Assembly: GCA_944387895.1 (NCBI GenBank)
Contig: CALXGQ010000008.1
Location: 1 to 64,000, forward strand
DNA: 64,000 nucleotides
Source of the DNA: an uncultured Clostridia bacterium
Lineage (GTDB): Bacteria; Bacillota; Clostridia; Oscillospirales; QAKW01
Direction of reading: 5' to 3'
Of this stretch, positions 1-6,619 are shown one piece after another. The position numbers and the translations under genes are program-made. The notes under the pieces were generated by a model, which worked only from the letters and a program-made list of their open reading frames with translations, made no database searches and was not told where the DNA came from. Numbering within the stretch: position 1 is the stretch's first letter; every line of letters starts with the position of its first letter.

Positions 1-39
1 CTTGCCAAACGGAAGATAAACAAAGCAAAGACGGCGTAA
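1..39 (+). CDS. Possible C-terminal end of a plus-strand gene cut by the window edge
   Basis: Frame 1 reads 12 codons rich in Lys/Arg (ending KINKAKTA) to a TAA stop at 37-39. The only support is the plus-strand terminator-like hairpin shortly downstream (94-139), which needs a plus-strand transcript to end. No family can be assigned from so few residues. The alternative, a minus-strand gene starting near 72 with TTG, has no Shine-Dalgarno sequence. Confidence 0.25.
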   Translation, partial: LAKRKINKAKTA

Positions 40-93
40 CCAATGGCTGCACCGTCCAAAACAATCAATATTTAATTCAATTACAAGAGCGAC

Positions 94-139
94 CTTGGGG
101 CACCTTCCTTACGGAGGGTGCCCCAAGAGAGGTCTTTTT
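94..139 (+). terminator. Rho-independent terminator, plus orientation
   Basis: The arms CTTGGGGCACC (94-104) and GGTGCCCCAAG (117-127) pair perfectly, and TTCC/GGAG extends the stem to about 15 bp around a TTAC loop. A T-run lies at 135-139, some seven bases after the stem. On the minus strand the stem could also end the rpsF-ssb-rpsR transcript, but the T-tract there is poor. Confidence 0.6.
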
Positions 140-154
140 GTTATGCAGATACAA

Positions 155-397
155 TCAGTCGCTGACATAGGGCAGCAGCGCAATGACCCGGGCGCGTTTG
201 ATCGCGGTGGTCAGCTGACGCTGATGCTTTGCACAGGTGCCGGTGACGCGGCGGGGAAGAATCTTGGCGCGCTCGGAAATGTATTTTCTCAGCTTGCCGA
301 CGTCCTTATAGTCAATCTCTGTCACTTTATCCACGCAGAATGCGCAAACTTTCCGTCTGGGCTTTCTGTTGGGTCTGTAGTTCTTTTCTTTTTCCAC
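155..397 (-). CDS. rpsR: 30S ribosomal protein bS18
   Basis: This small-subunit protein binds 16S rRNA in the platform as a heterodimer with bS6. The 80-residue length and the basic RRKVCAFC start, the [20 protein letters not shown] block and the [16 protein letters not shown] block are typical of bS18. The single CAFC pair is a remnant of the zinc-binding form. The start is GTG with a GGAGG about ten bases upstream. It is the last gene of the rpsF-ssb-rpsR operon and lies 24 bp after ssb. Confidence 0.97.
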   Translation of the reverse strand: MEKEKNYRPNRKPRRKVCAFCVDKVTEIDYKDVGKLRKYISERAKILPRRVTGTCAKHQRQLTTAIKRARVIALLPYVSD

Positions 398-421
398 AGT
401 TCACAATCCTCCTTATCAGAA

Positions 422-844
422 TTAGAAAGGCAGTTCGTCATCCTGAACTTCTTCGAATTCAACCGTATTTCCTCCGGTTACAGGCGGTGCCTTGAATTCG
501 GGAGCGACCGGACGAGAAGAGTCTTTTTTGGATTCAACAAAGTGCGCCTCTTCGACGTTTACCTCAAAGGCGGTTCTTTTGGCGCCGGTTTTATCCTCAT
601 AATTGCGTGATTGCAAAGAGCCGACCAGAGCAATCAGGTGCCCCTTCTCAAAATACCGACTGATAAAATCAGCCGTATTTCTCCAGGCCACGCAGTTGAT
701 GAAATCGGTGGGATAATTGCCGTCCGGCCCCTTATACTGCCGCTGAACGGCAACAGAGAAGGAAACAACGGAAACATCGCTTGAGGTTTTTCTCAGCTCA
801 GGCGTCGCCGTCAGGCGGCCGGTCAAAATAACTTTGTTCAACAT
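422..844 (-). CDS. ssb: Single-stranded DNA-binding protein
   Basis: SSB coats single-stranded DNA in replication, recombination and repair. The 140-residue protein has an N-terminal OB fold (about residues 1-105; MLNKVILTGRL start, FINCVAWRNTADFI strand, GSLQSRNYEDKTG strand). A short variable linker leads to an acidic tail ending DDELPF, the conserved peptide that recruits partner proteins. It sits between rpsF and rpsR, the standard Firmicutes arrangement, so it is co-regulated with the two ribosomal proteins. Confidence 0.97.
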   Translation of the reverse strand: MLNKVILTGRLTATPELRKTSSDVSVVSFSVAVQRQYKGPDGNYPTDFINCVAWRNTADFISRYFEKGHLIALVGSLQSRNYEDKTGAKRTAFEVNVEEAHFVESKKDSSRPVAPEFKAPPVTGGNTVEFEEVQDDELPF

Positions 845-858
845 AGCAGAATCCTTTC

Positions 859-1155
859 TTACTTTTCTTCCTTGTTCACAACGATGGAACGCAGAATACC
901 GTCAGTAATGCCGTAAATTCTTTCGAGCTCGGCAGGGAAGGTAACGGGAACTTCAAAGTTGATCAGCACGTAGTGACCCTCGTTGACGAAATCGATCGGA
1001 TAGGCAAGCTTTTTGACGCCCCAGTCATCCACGGATTCCACAGTACCGTGCTTGGCGATCAGTTCCTTGAACTTTTCAACAAGGGCGGTAAAGTCCTCCT
1101 CCGTAAGATTTGGCCGGGTAATGAAAATAGTTTCATACTTGCGATTTTCAGCCAT
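859..1155 (-). CDS. rpsF: 30S ribosomal protein bS6
   Basis: This platform protein partners bS18. Its 98 residues show the bS6 fold: YETIFITRPNLTEED start, VESVDDWGVKKLAYPI, and GHYVLINFEVP. It is the first gene of the rpsF-ssb-rpsR operon and is preceded by a consensus promoter and a structured leader able to mask its ribosome-binding site. The AAGGAGG site lies seven bases before ATG. Confidence 0.97.
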   Translation of the reverse strand: MAENRKYETIFITRPNLTEEDFTALVEKFKELIAKHGTVESVDDWGVKKLAYPIDFVNEGHYVLINFEVPVTFPAELERIYGITDGILRSIVVNKEEK

Positions 1156-1162
1156 ATTTACA

Positions 1163-1204
1163 CCTCCTTATGGACATTTGGCTCATTGATCCAATGAGCA
1201 AGGA
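1163..1204 (-). promoter_or_regulatory. rpsF leader hairpin, probable S6:S18 autoregulatory element
   Basis: Read on the minus strand, TCCTT (1200-1204) can pair with AAGGA of the Shine-Dalgarno sequence (within 1163-1169). This encloses a perfect 8-bp hairpin GCTCATTG/CAATGAGC (1181-1199, loop three bases) and an unpaired CCAAATGTCC strand. Known S6:S18 leaders use a bulged stem with a CCG signature near the start codon. Here the bulge reads CCA, so the match is partial. Binding of S6:S18 would block rpsF initiation. Confidence 0.5.
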
Positions 1205-1211
1205 CTTAAAT

Positions 1212-1239
1212 ATTATACTATAAAATAACAATTTGTCAA
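1212..1239 (-). promoter_or_regulatory. SigA-type promoter of rpsF-ssb-rpsR
   Basis: A perfect -35 TTGACA (1234-1239, minus strand) and a perfect -10 TATAAT (1212-1217) are separated by 16 bp. The start would fall about 50 nt before the rpsF ATG, giving room for the leader hairpin. Confidence 0.85.
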
Positions 1240-1296
1240 GTAAAATACCGGTTCTTTTTTTTTTCATATGAAAAGGGAAGGGTTCGACTGAGAAAT

Positions 1297-1890
1297 TCAG
1301 CGTTTTTCTTCCAGATAAAGAGAAGCTTCCATATCCGCGGTCGCAAGAGCAAAGGCGAGGGGAAACATTTCAAAGGCCTTGGAACAGTTTCGGATATCCT
1401 TTTCTTCTGCAAAACCCATGTGGTACCGAATGGCGAAAGCTTCCTCGCGGGTCAGGCGCATGAAGCCTCCGATGATGTAGACGCTTTTTTCTCCGTGGCC
1501 GTAGGGAAGGTTGTCGTCAAATTCATAGTACGGCACTTTTTCCCAGACGCCGGCGGCGTTTTTAACATTTCGCGTTGAGGTTTTATAAACATTGACCTTG
1601 CATAGATCATGAAGAAGGGAAACGATGGCAATGGTTTCTTCGCTGTATTCGGTTTGAAAAAGCTTTTTGGTGTAGGGCCGTTCCAAATATGCGCAAAGAC
1701 AATCGTAGACGTTCAGGCTGTGTGCGCAAAGGCCGCCCGGATAATTTCCGTGAAAGCGGGTGCTTGCCGGAGCGGTAAAAAAATCGGATCCGGGCCCGCA
1801 GAGATATTCCAGCAGTTCCTCAGCTCCTTCCCGCTGGATCAAAGCGCGAAACAACTGACAGAATTTGTTTTTTAATTCTTCAATTTCCAT
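1297..1890 (-). CDS. HD-domain phosphohydrolase-like protein
   Basis: The 197-residue protein carries an HD metal-site pattern: His in GLCAHSLNVYDCL near residue 70, and the HD doublet in VSLLHDLCKV near residue 105. Such domains usually hydrolyse phosphoester bonds of nucleotides or RNA; the substrate here is unknown. It resembles the HD half of clostridial YhaM-like proteins but has no OB-fold RNA-binding part. I place the start at the ATG at 1890, with AAGGAG six bases upstream, because a longer reading would overlap the upstream permease. It follows that permease by 10 bp, so the two are probably co-transcribed. Confidence 0.75.
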   Translation of the reverse strand: MEIEELKNKFCQLFRALIQREGAEELLEYLCGPGSDFFTAPASTRFHGNYPGGLCAHSLNVYDCLCAYLERPYTKKLFQTEYSEETIAIVSLLHDLCKVNVYKTSTRNVKNAAGVWEKVPYYEFDDNLPYGHGEKSVYIIGGFMRLTREEAFAIRYHMGFAEEKDIRNCSKAFEMFPLAFALATADMEASLYLEEKR

Positions 1891-1900
1891 GATCGACTCC

Positions 1901-3019
1901 TTAATTTTCAGTATGATTTTCCGGCGAAACAGCCTCGGAAGGATCGTTCCAGAGGTGGATTTTTTTGCTTTCATGCAGATTTTTGAGGATCACAACAGTA
2001 ATCGGCAAAATAAACATCCCGCCAAATCCAAAGAGTTTCAGGCCGACCCAGATGCAAAAGAGGGTCAAAATCGGCAGCATGCCAACGTGATCGCCGATGA
2101 TCTTCGGCTCCAGGATCTGCCGTACAATCGTGATGACGACGTACATACAGATCAGTATCAGCGCCCGCCAGGGAGAACCGCTCATCAGAGAGATGATCGC
2201 CCAGGGAATCAGAACGGTTCCCACGCCCAGAACGGGAAGAATATCGACGATCGCAATCAGAAAGGCCAGGGGGAAGGCGGGCTCGAAGCCAAAGATCAGG
2301 AAAAAGACCAAAAGCTCCACAAAGGTGATCAGCATCAGCAGGGAATAGGAACGAAGATATTTCCAAACGGTGGAAAGCAGGCTTTTTTTGATCTCCCGAA
2401 CCAGCCCCTGATGCTCCGGTTTGAATTGAGCAAGAATGAATTTTTTGACAGACACAAAGGAAATGGACATAAAAATGCTGGAAACGACCGTAACGATGAA
2501 AAAGATCAGAATGTTGGGAATATAGGTAACGACGTTGCCCGCATACCCGAGAACAAGGCTGCCCAGAGAGCCGGTGAGAAGTTTGCTGTAATCATAGTTT
2601 GAAAAATAAGCAACGATTTTTTCCAGCATTTCTTCAGAAAATATAGAAAAAATGCCGTCGCCGTCGTTCAAATTGTTTTTAATCGTTGCGAAAAGACTGT
2701 TGATTTGTTCCGGAAGCCCGACGATCAGATCTTTGATCTTCGACCAGAGAGTCGTCGATAAAAATGCGCCGAGCGCCAGGATTACCGCAAGCAGTAGAAT
2801 GATGCAAAGCGCACTAGCTATGCTGCGCGGGAAGCGCAGTCGATCATTCAGAAACTTAACCAGCGGTTCTACCAGAGAGGCGGCAATGAAAGCGATGATA
2901 AAAGGCGCGATCACACCAAATACATACCGAAACGACAAGTATGCAATAAATATAAATACAGCGATAAAGGCGACCTGGATCAAAAAGTGCAGCTTCTTAT
3001 AGTCATGTTTCGACAGCAT
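1901..3019 (-). CDS. AI-2E family transporter (YtvI/PerM-like membrane protein)
   Basis: This 372-residue polytopic membrane protein has long hydrophobic segments at about residues 10-60, 65-90, 150-185 and a cluster of four or more from 215 to 345. The C-terminal block containing PLAFLIAIVDILPVLGVG and IVRQILEPKIIGDHVGMLP is the signature of the AI-2E transporter/PerM family. Members have been linked to small-solute or ion export; the autoinducer role is not general. Transcription probably starts at the extended -10 box at 3059-3067 and continues into the HD-domain gene. Confidence 0.85.
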   Translation of the reverse strand: MLSKHDYKKLHFLIQVAFIAVFIFIAYLSFRYVFGVIAPFIIAFIAASLVEPLVKFLNDRLRFPRSIASALCIILLLAVILALGAFLSTTLWSKIKDLIVGLPEQINSLFATIKNNLNDGDGIFSIFSEEMLEKIVAYFSNYDYSKLLTGSLGSLVLGYAGNVVTYIPNILIFFIVTVVSSIFMSISFVSVKKFILAQFKPEHQGLVREIKKSLLSTVWKYLRSYSLLMLITFVELLVFFLIFGFEPAFPLAFLIAIVDILPVLGVGTVLIPWAIISLMSGSPWRALILICMYVVITIVRQILEPKIIGDHVGMLPILTLFCIWVGLKLFGFGGMFILPITVVILKNLHESKKIHLWNDPSEAVSPENHTEN

Positions 3020-3058
3020 TTTATTTCTCCATAAATCTCATAATGTTTATTATCTTAT

Positions 3059-3067
3059 ATTATAACA
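3059..3067 (-). promoter_or_regulatory. Extended -10 promoter of the AI-2E transporter gene
   Basis: On the minus strand TGTTATAAT combines a TG extension with a perfect -10 hexamer, about 40 bases before the start codon. No good -35 hexamer is present, as is common for extended -10 promoters. Confidence 0.45.
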
Positions 3068-3115
3068 TATTGTTTATATAAAAATAAAGCGAAAATTCAA
3101 ATTTCATAATTCCCC

Positions 3116-3144
3116 TTGAATTTGGTTTCGTCCTATGCTATATT
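3116..3144 (+). promoter_or_regulatory. SigA-type promoter of the ACT protein/aspartate kinase operon
   Basis: The -35 TTGAAT (3116-3121) and -10 TATATT (3139-3144) are spaced 17 bp. An 8-bp inverted repeat overlaps the -10 and the expected start site (see 3142-3166). Confidence 0.6.
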
Positions 3145-3166
3145 TGTTCTTGACATATGAACAAAT
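3142..3166. repeat. Inverted repeat over the -10/start region, possible operator
   Basis: ATTTGTTC (3142-3149) and GAACAAAT (3159-3166) are perfect inverted copies with a 9-bp spacer. They overlap the -10 box of the promoter for the ACT-domain protein and aspartate kinase genes. A repressor site or a 5' mRNA hairpin are both possible. Confidence 0.4.
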
Positions 3167-3191
3167 GACGATGAGAAAAGGATGTTTTTTA

Positions 3192-3635
3192 ATGAATCAG
3201 AAATATTATTTGATCGATAAAAATGTTTTACCTGAAATTTTCTCCAAGGTGATCGAAGCAAAGCGGCTTTTGCAAACCGGCTGTTGCCGGACGGTTTACG
3301 ACGCCACAAAAGCCGTTGGCATCTCCCGCAGTGTTTTTTATAAATATAAGGACAGCGTTCACGTTTTTGTTGAGAAAGACCAGCAAAACATCATCACCAT
3401 CATCCTTTATCTTTCCGACGAGGTAGGCGCGCTTTCCCAGGTATTGACGCTGATTTCTTCAGCCGGTGCAAGCATCCTGACGATCAATCAGAACATTCCG
3501 ATGAACGGAATCGCGCCGGTATCCATTTCCTTTATCACGCTGAACATGGAGATGGAGCTGGAGGAATTGCTGCAGCAAATGGAGAAGCTGAGCGGCGTGA
3601 TCAGCGTAAAGCCGGTGGCAAAGGAACGGGGATAA
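3192..3635 (+). CDS. ACT domain-containing protein, PheB/UPF0735 family
   Basis: The 147-residue length matches this family. The N-terminal part (about residues 1-65) has a helix-turn-helix-like stretch (TVYDATKAVGISRSVFYKYKDSV). The C-terminal half is an ACT domain (IITIILYLSDEVGALSQVLTL and the GASILTINQNIP loop), a fold that binds amino acids. The protein is called PheB in Bacillus, where it neighbours pheA; its biochemical role is not settled. I chose the ATG at 3192, which gives the family length. It is followed 73 bp later by an aspartate kinase that lacks its own ACT domains, suggesting amino-acid-responsive control of that enzyme or operon. Confidence 0.85.
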   Translation: MNQKYYLIDKNVLPEIFSKVIEAKRLLQTGCCRTVYDATKAVGISRSVFYKYKDSVHVFVEKDQQNIITIILYLSDEVGALSQVLTLISSAGASILTINQNIPMNGIAPVSISFITLNMEMELEELLQQMEKLSGVISVKPVAKERG

Positions 3636-3708
3636 CAATATAATAAAATAGATTATCAAAAAGCGACGGATGTTGAGCGACCAACGAAAAACCTTTCGGG
3701 AGGGTATT

Positions 3709-4446
3709 ATGGCTCTGATTGTCCAAAAATTCGGTGGCACGTCCCTTGCCGACCGCTCCTGCATCTATAATGTCGCCGGTATCATCACCCAAAAAGTCCG
3801 TAAGGGAAACCGTGTTGTAACGGTGGTATCGGCTCAGGGCGATACCACCGACCGTCTTCTGGCCAGCGCTTGGGATATCGCCAAAAACCCGTGCCCGCGC
3901 GAGTTGGACGCGCTGCTCTCTACCGGAGAACAGGCGTCTGCCGCCCTGCTTGCTATGGCTGTGAGCGAGCTGGGCGTCCCTTCTGTTTCGCTGAACGGAT
4001 TTCAGTCCGGCATCCAAACAGACGGAAATTTTGGCGACGCCTCTATCACAGCGGTTCAAAGCGAAGCCCTGCGCCGTCTTATCGGTCGGGGGGCGGCGGT
4101 GATCGTCGCCGGCTTTCAGGGGATCGATGAAAAAGGGAACATCACAACCCTCGGTCGCGGCGGCTCCGACACTTCGGCCGTTGCTCTGGCTGCTGCGCTG
4201 CAAGCCGATTCATGCTGTATTTACAAAGACGTCGACGGCATTTATTCTGCCGATCCGCGGATCGATCCAAAAGCCAGAAAATACGATCACCTGAGTTATG
4301 ATAAAATGCTGGAACTGTGCGACAAAGGCTCCGGTGTTCTTCAGCGCCGCAGCGTTGAGCTCGCAAAGTTTTACCGGATCAAACTGCAGATCTGCTCAAG
4401 CTTCCAGCAGACAAAGGGAACAACGATCGGCGAAAGCGGCCAATGA
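3709..4446 (+). CDS. Aspartate kinase, catalytic domain only (no ACT domains)
   Basis: Aspartate kinase phosphorylates L-aspartate with ATP, the first step to lysine, threonine and methionine. The 245 residues cover the amino-acid kinase fold: KFGGTSLAD near residue 7, LLSTGEQASAALL, GFQGIDEKGNITTLGRGGSDTSA, KDVDGIYSADPR, and RRSVELAKFYRI. Usual bacterial aspartate kinases are about 400 residues with two C-terminal ACT domains. This one stops where those would begin, and a strong terminator follows 16 bp after the stop, so it looks like a genuine short form. GGGAGGG precedes the ATG. Feedback control, if any, must act in trans, possibly through the upstream ACT protein. Confidence 0.88.
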   Translation: MALIVQKFGGTSLADRSCIYNVAGIITQKVRKGNRVVTVVSAQGDTTDRLLASAWDIAKNPCPRELDALLSTGEQASAALLAMAVSELGVPSVSLNGFQSGIQTDGNFGDASITAVQSEALRRLIGRGAAVIVAGFQGIDEKGNITTLGRGGSDTSAVALAAALQADSCCIYKDVDGIYSADPRIDPKARKYDHLSYDKMLELCDKGSGVLQRRSVELAKFYRIKLQICSSFQQTKGTTIGESGQ

Positions 4447-4462
4447 GGCGCTGCACCGACCG

Positions 4463-4492
4463 GCGGCGGGCGCTTTGTCCCGCCGCTTTTTT
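4463..4492 (+). terminator. Rho-independent terminator after the aspartate kinase gene
   Basis: GCGGCGGG (4463-4470) pairs with CCCGCCGC (4479-4486) and is followed at once by six T residues (4487-4492). The T-run overlaps the stop codon of sigK on the opposite strand. Confidence 0.85.
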
Positions 4493-5168
4493 ATTGATAA
4501 AATTCCCGCATCCGTTTCAGCGCCTTTGTTTCGATCCGGGATACATAGCTTCTTGATATCCCAAGCTTTGCCGCCACCTGCTTCTGGGTCATGGGTATCG
4601 TATTATAAAGCCCGTAGCGCATGATCAGAATCTGTTTTTCCCGCTCCGGAATTTTTTTGATATACTGATAGAGCTTCTTGCAGTTGATTTTCAGGTCAAG
4701 ATCTTCAGCGAAGTGCTCTTCTTCATACACAACATCCAAAAATGTAAGCGCGTTTCCTTCGCCGTCCGTTTCAATCGGATCGCTGATATTGACGTCGCCC
4801 TGACGCTTTTTCTGGTTCCGGAAATACATCAATATTTCGTTTTCTATGCAGCGCGCCGCATAGGTGGCAAGCCTTGTGCCTTTGGATTCATCGAAGGTGG
4901 AAACGCCTTTGATCAATCCGATCGTTCCGATGGAGATCAGGTCGTCCTGATCCTTGCTGGTGGCATAATATTTTTTGATGATATGGGCTACCAGCCGAAG
5001 ATTGCGCTCGATCAGGATGTTGCGTGCCTCCAAATCGCCTTTTTTGAACTGTTCCCAGTAAAATCGCTCTTCCGCCAGCGAAAGCGGCTTTGGAAAGGTC
5101 GCTCCGCCGGAAAGATAGAGCATCAAAAAAACAGTTCGATCCAAAAAGCTCTGCAACGGTATCAACAT
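4491..5168 (-). CDS. sigK: Sporulation sigma factor SigK, pro-sequence form
   Basis: SigK directs late mother-cell transcription during sporulation. The 225-residue protein begins with a hydrophobic pro-segment (about residues 1-28, with FLDRTVFLMLYLSGG) that in the family is removed at the forespore membrane. Region 2 follows (NLRLVAHIIKKY, DLISIGTIGLIKGV, RLATYAARCIENEILM), then region 4 with a helix-turn-helix (QKQVAAKLGISRSYVSRIE). The gene is uninterrupted, unlike species with a skin element. It is monocistronic and convergent with the aspartate kinase gene. A SigE-like -10 lies upstream. Confidence 0.93.
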   Translation of the reverse strand: MLIPLQSFLDRTVFLMLYLSGGATFPKPLSLAEERFYWEQFKKGDLEARNILIERNLRLVAHIIKKYYATSKDQDDLISIGTIGLIKGVSTFDESKGTRLATYAARCIENEILMYFRNQKKRQGDVNISDPIETDGEGNALTFLDVVYEEEHFAEDLDLKINCKKLYQYIKKIPEREKQILIMRYGLYNTIPMTQKQVAAKLGISRSYVSRIETKALKRMREFYQ

Positions 5169-5189
5169 CGTATATCACCTCATGGTGAA

Positions 5190-5197
5190 ATTTTATG
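5190..5197 (-). promoter_or_regulatory. Possible SigE-type -10 element of sigK
   Basis: The minus-strand CATAAAAT matches seven of eight positions of the mother-cell SigE -10 consensus CATACAAT and lies 21 bases before the start codon. I see no convincing SigE -35 (an ATA core) 14 bp upstream, so this is tentative. Confidence 0.25.
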
Positions 5198-5228
5198 CGA
5201 AAATCCGCTTGTCAGTTGCTGGACCCGG

Positions 5229-5257
5229 TTGACTTTTTTAAATGAACTTGATAAAAT
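5229..5257 (+). promoter_or_regulatory. SigA-type promoter of the GNAT-like/nagD-like operon
   Basis: TTGACT (5229-5234) and TAAAAT (5252-5257) are spaced exactly 17 bp, about 28 bases before the ATG at 5285. Confidence 0.75.
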
Positions 5258-5284
5258 GATAGAAAATCAACGAGGTAGTGCTAT

Positions 5285-5665
5285 ATGATCGAAATCAGAA
5301 CCGTTGCCGAGCCCGCTCTGGCTAAAAGGCTCTGCCGTGAAAACGGCGTGACCTGGCGCCCGGAATATCGCGTTATTGCCGCCTGGGAAGGGGAGAGAGC
5401 GCTGCATTGCGCTGTTTTTTCCTATCACAACGATACCGGAGAAATATATGCGATCGCCGGATTTGACGGAGATCTTTCTTTACTGGACGGATTGTGCCGC
5501 GCAATTTTGAATATCATGGATATCAATGGCGTAAAAACTGCGTTCCTATCGGATCAATATCCGGAAATCGCCCGGCAGGTCGGTTTTAAGAAAATCGACG
5601 GCCGATTTCAGCTATCGCTGGAAAACTTTTTTTGCTGTAGCTGTAAAGAACGGGAGAAAAAATGA
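5285..5665 (+). CDS. Uncharacterised GNAT-like protein
   Basis: This 126-residue protein is not a clear member of a named family. The order of elements (YHNDTGEIYAIAGFDG strand turn, then LLDGLCRAILNIMDINGVKTAFL, then PEIARQVGFKKIDGRFQLSL) resembles the C-terminal half of an N-acetyltransferase fold, where GVKTA and the GFK tail are typical. The canonical acetyl-CoA loop Q/RxxGxG/A is not seen, so it may be a degenerate or non-catalytic member. The C-terminus is Cys/Lys-rich (FFCCSCKEREKK). Its stop overlaps the start of the downstream phosphatase gene (ATGA), so they are translationally coupled. Confidence 0.65.
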   Translation: MIEIRTVAEPALAKRLCRENGVTWRPEYRVIAAWEGERALHCAVFSYHNDTGEIYAIAGFDGDLSLLDGLCRAILNIMDINGVKTAFLSDQYPEIARQVGFKKIDGRFQLSLENFFCCSCKEREKK

Positions 5666-6474
5666 AACTGACTGAAAAAAAACTCTTTTTGCTTGATATG
5701 GACGGAACCATTTATCTGGATCACGAATTATTCGACGGCACCCTTGATTTTTTGACATATGTGCAAAGCATCGGCGGACGAGCAATGTATCTGACGAACA
5801 ACAGCTCCAAAAGCGTTTGGAAATATATCGATAAATTAAACGATATGGGTATTCACGCCCAGGAAGAAGATTTTATTACCTCCGCTCAGGCTACAGCGCT
5901 TTATCTGCTCAAAACCCATCCGGAGGATCTTCTTTATGTATTCGGAACAAATGCATTCAAGGATGAATTATGTCGATATGGATTGAAAATTACCGATAAG
6001 TTAGAGGACGAGGTTCGTTGTCTGGTCATGGGCTTTGATACGGAGCTGACCTTTCAGAAGCTGGAGGACGCCTGCATTTTGCTGAACCGCGGCGTAGACT
6101 ACATCGCCACCAATCCGGACTGGGTTTGCCCAACGTGGTATGGGTTTGTGCCGGATTGCGGATCCGTATCTGAAATGCTGTATCATGCGACAAAGCGCCG
6201 CCCGCAATTCATCGGAAAGCCGGAGCCGACCATGATCGATCTGGCAATTGAAAAAAGCGGTTTTAAAAAAGAAGAAGCTATTATATTGGGTGATCGATTG
6301 TATACGGACATCGCCAGCGGCAGCAATGCAGGGATCGATACCGCGCTGATGCTGAGCGGTGAATCCACGATGGAAGATGTGCGCGCTTTTCAGGGAAAGG
6401 CGCCAACCTATATCTTTGAAAATATCCGCTGCTTCTTAAACGCCCTTCAAAATCCCGAAAAGCCGGTCTTTTAA
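5662..6474 (+). CDS. HAD-IIA family phosphatase, NagD-like
   Basis: The 270-residue haloacid-dehalogenase phosphatase has motif I LDMDGTIYLD (nucleophile and acid Asp near residues 11 and 13), motif II LTNNSSKS, motif III Lys in GKPEPTMIDLA, and motif IV ILGDRLYTDIASG. A C2 cap lies between motifs II and III. Relatives dephosphorylate sugar phosphates, nucleoside monophosphates or damaged glycolytic side products; the substrate here is unknown. It overlaps the GNAT-like gene by four bases and is followed by its own terminator. Confidence 0.88.
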   Translation: MKLTEKKLFLLDMDGTIYLDHELFDGTLDFLTYVQSIGGRAMYLTNNSSKSVWKYIDKLNDMGIHAQEEDFITSAQATALYLLKTHPEDLLYVFGTNAFKDELCRYGLKITDKLEDEVRCLVMGFDTELTFQKLEDACILLNRGVDYIATNPDWVCPTWYGFVPDCGSVSEMLYHATKRRPQFIGKPEPTMIDLAIEKSGFKKEEAIILGDRLYTDIASGSNAGIDTALMLSGESTMEDVRAFQGKAPTYIFENIRCFLNALQNPEKPVF

Positions 6475-6492
6475 TGGCCGGCTTCTTATCCA
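6460..6492 (+). terminator. Probable terminator of the GNAT-like/nagD-like operon
   Basis: AAGCCGGTC (6460-6468) pairs with GGCCGGCTT (6476-6484), with one G-T pair, around a loop that contains the gene's stop codon. A short pyrimidine-rich tail (CTTATCC) follows, so the terminator is moderate. Confidence 0.5.
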
Positions 6493-6501
6493 CTCCCCTT
6501 A

Positions 6502-6529
6502 ACTGCGCAAAATATTCATTTTGTGCAGT
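6502..6529. other. dif-like 28-bp palindrome upstream of the Xer-type recombinase gene
   Basis: The 11-bp arms ACTGCGCAAAA (6502-6512) and TTTTGTGCAGT (6519-6529) flank a 6-bp centre TATTCA. The arms are inverted copies with one mismatch. This 11-6-11 layout is that of Xer recombination sites. By my own alignment it agrees with the E. coli dif at 18 of 28 positions (left arm 8/11, sharing TGCGCA) and with the B. subtilis dif at 18 of 28. It ends on the -35 box of the recombinase promoter. It could instead be an operator; no T-run makes it a terminator. Confidence 0.45.
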
Positions 6530-6557
6530 TGACAATCAAGGCGGACGGAGGTATAAT
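6529..6557 (+). promoter_or_regulatory. SigA-type promoter of the Xer-type recombinase gene
   Basis: A perfect TTGACA (6529-6534) and TATAAT (6552-6557) are spaced 17 bp. The -35 abuts the dif-like palindrome, so a protein bound there would compete with polymerase. Confidence 0.85.
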
Positions 6558-6619
6558 ATAGATAAGAATAAACTCCCTTCCCCGCGAAAAACATCCCCGA
6601 TAAAGGAGCTGAGCTGGTT

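Noticed and set aside
95-610. Plus-strand frame of 171 codons at the left end
   Set aside because: It lies over rpsR and ssb in antisense and begins inside a terminator hairpin; no domain is visible.
1255-1280. T-rich run with TTTTCATATGAAAA as a terminator for the HD-domain gene
   Set aside because: On the minus strand the short palindrome is followed by A residues, not T residues, and it lies just upstream of the rpsF promoter, so it does not act as an intrinsic terminator in either useful direction.
4491-5168. Possible skin-type interruption of sigK
   Set aside because: The reading frame is continuous through regions 2 and 4 with no insertion.
6501-6530. The palindrome upstream of xer as terminator of the nagD-like gene
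   Set aside because: A separate hairpin overlapping the nagD-like stop codon fits better, and no T-run follows the palindrome.
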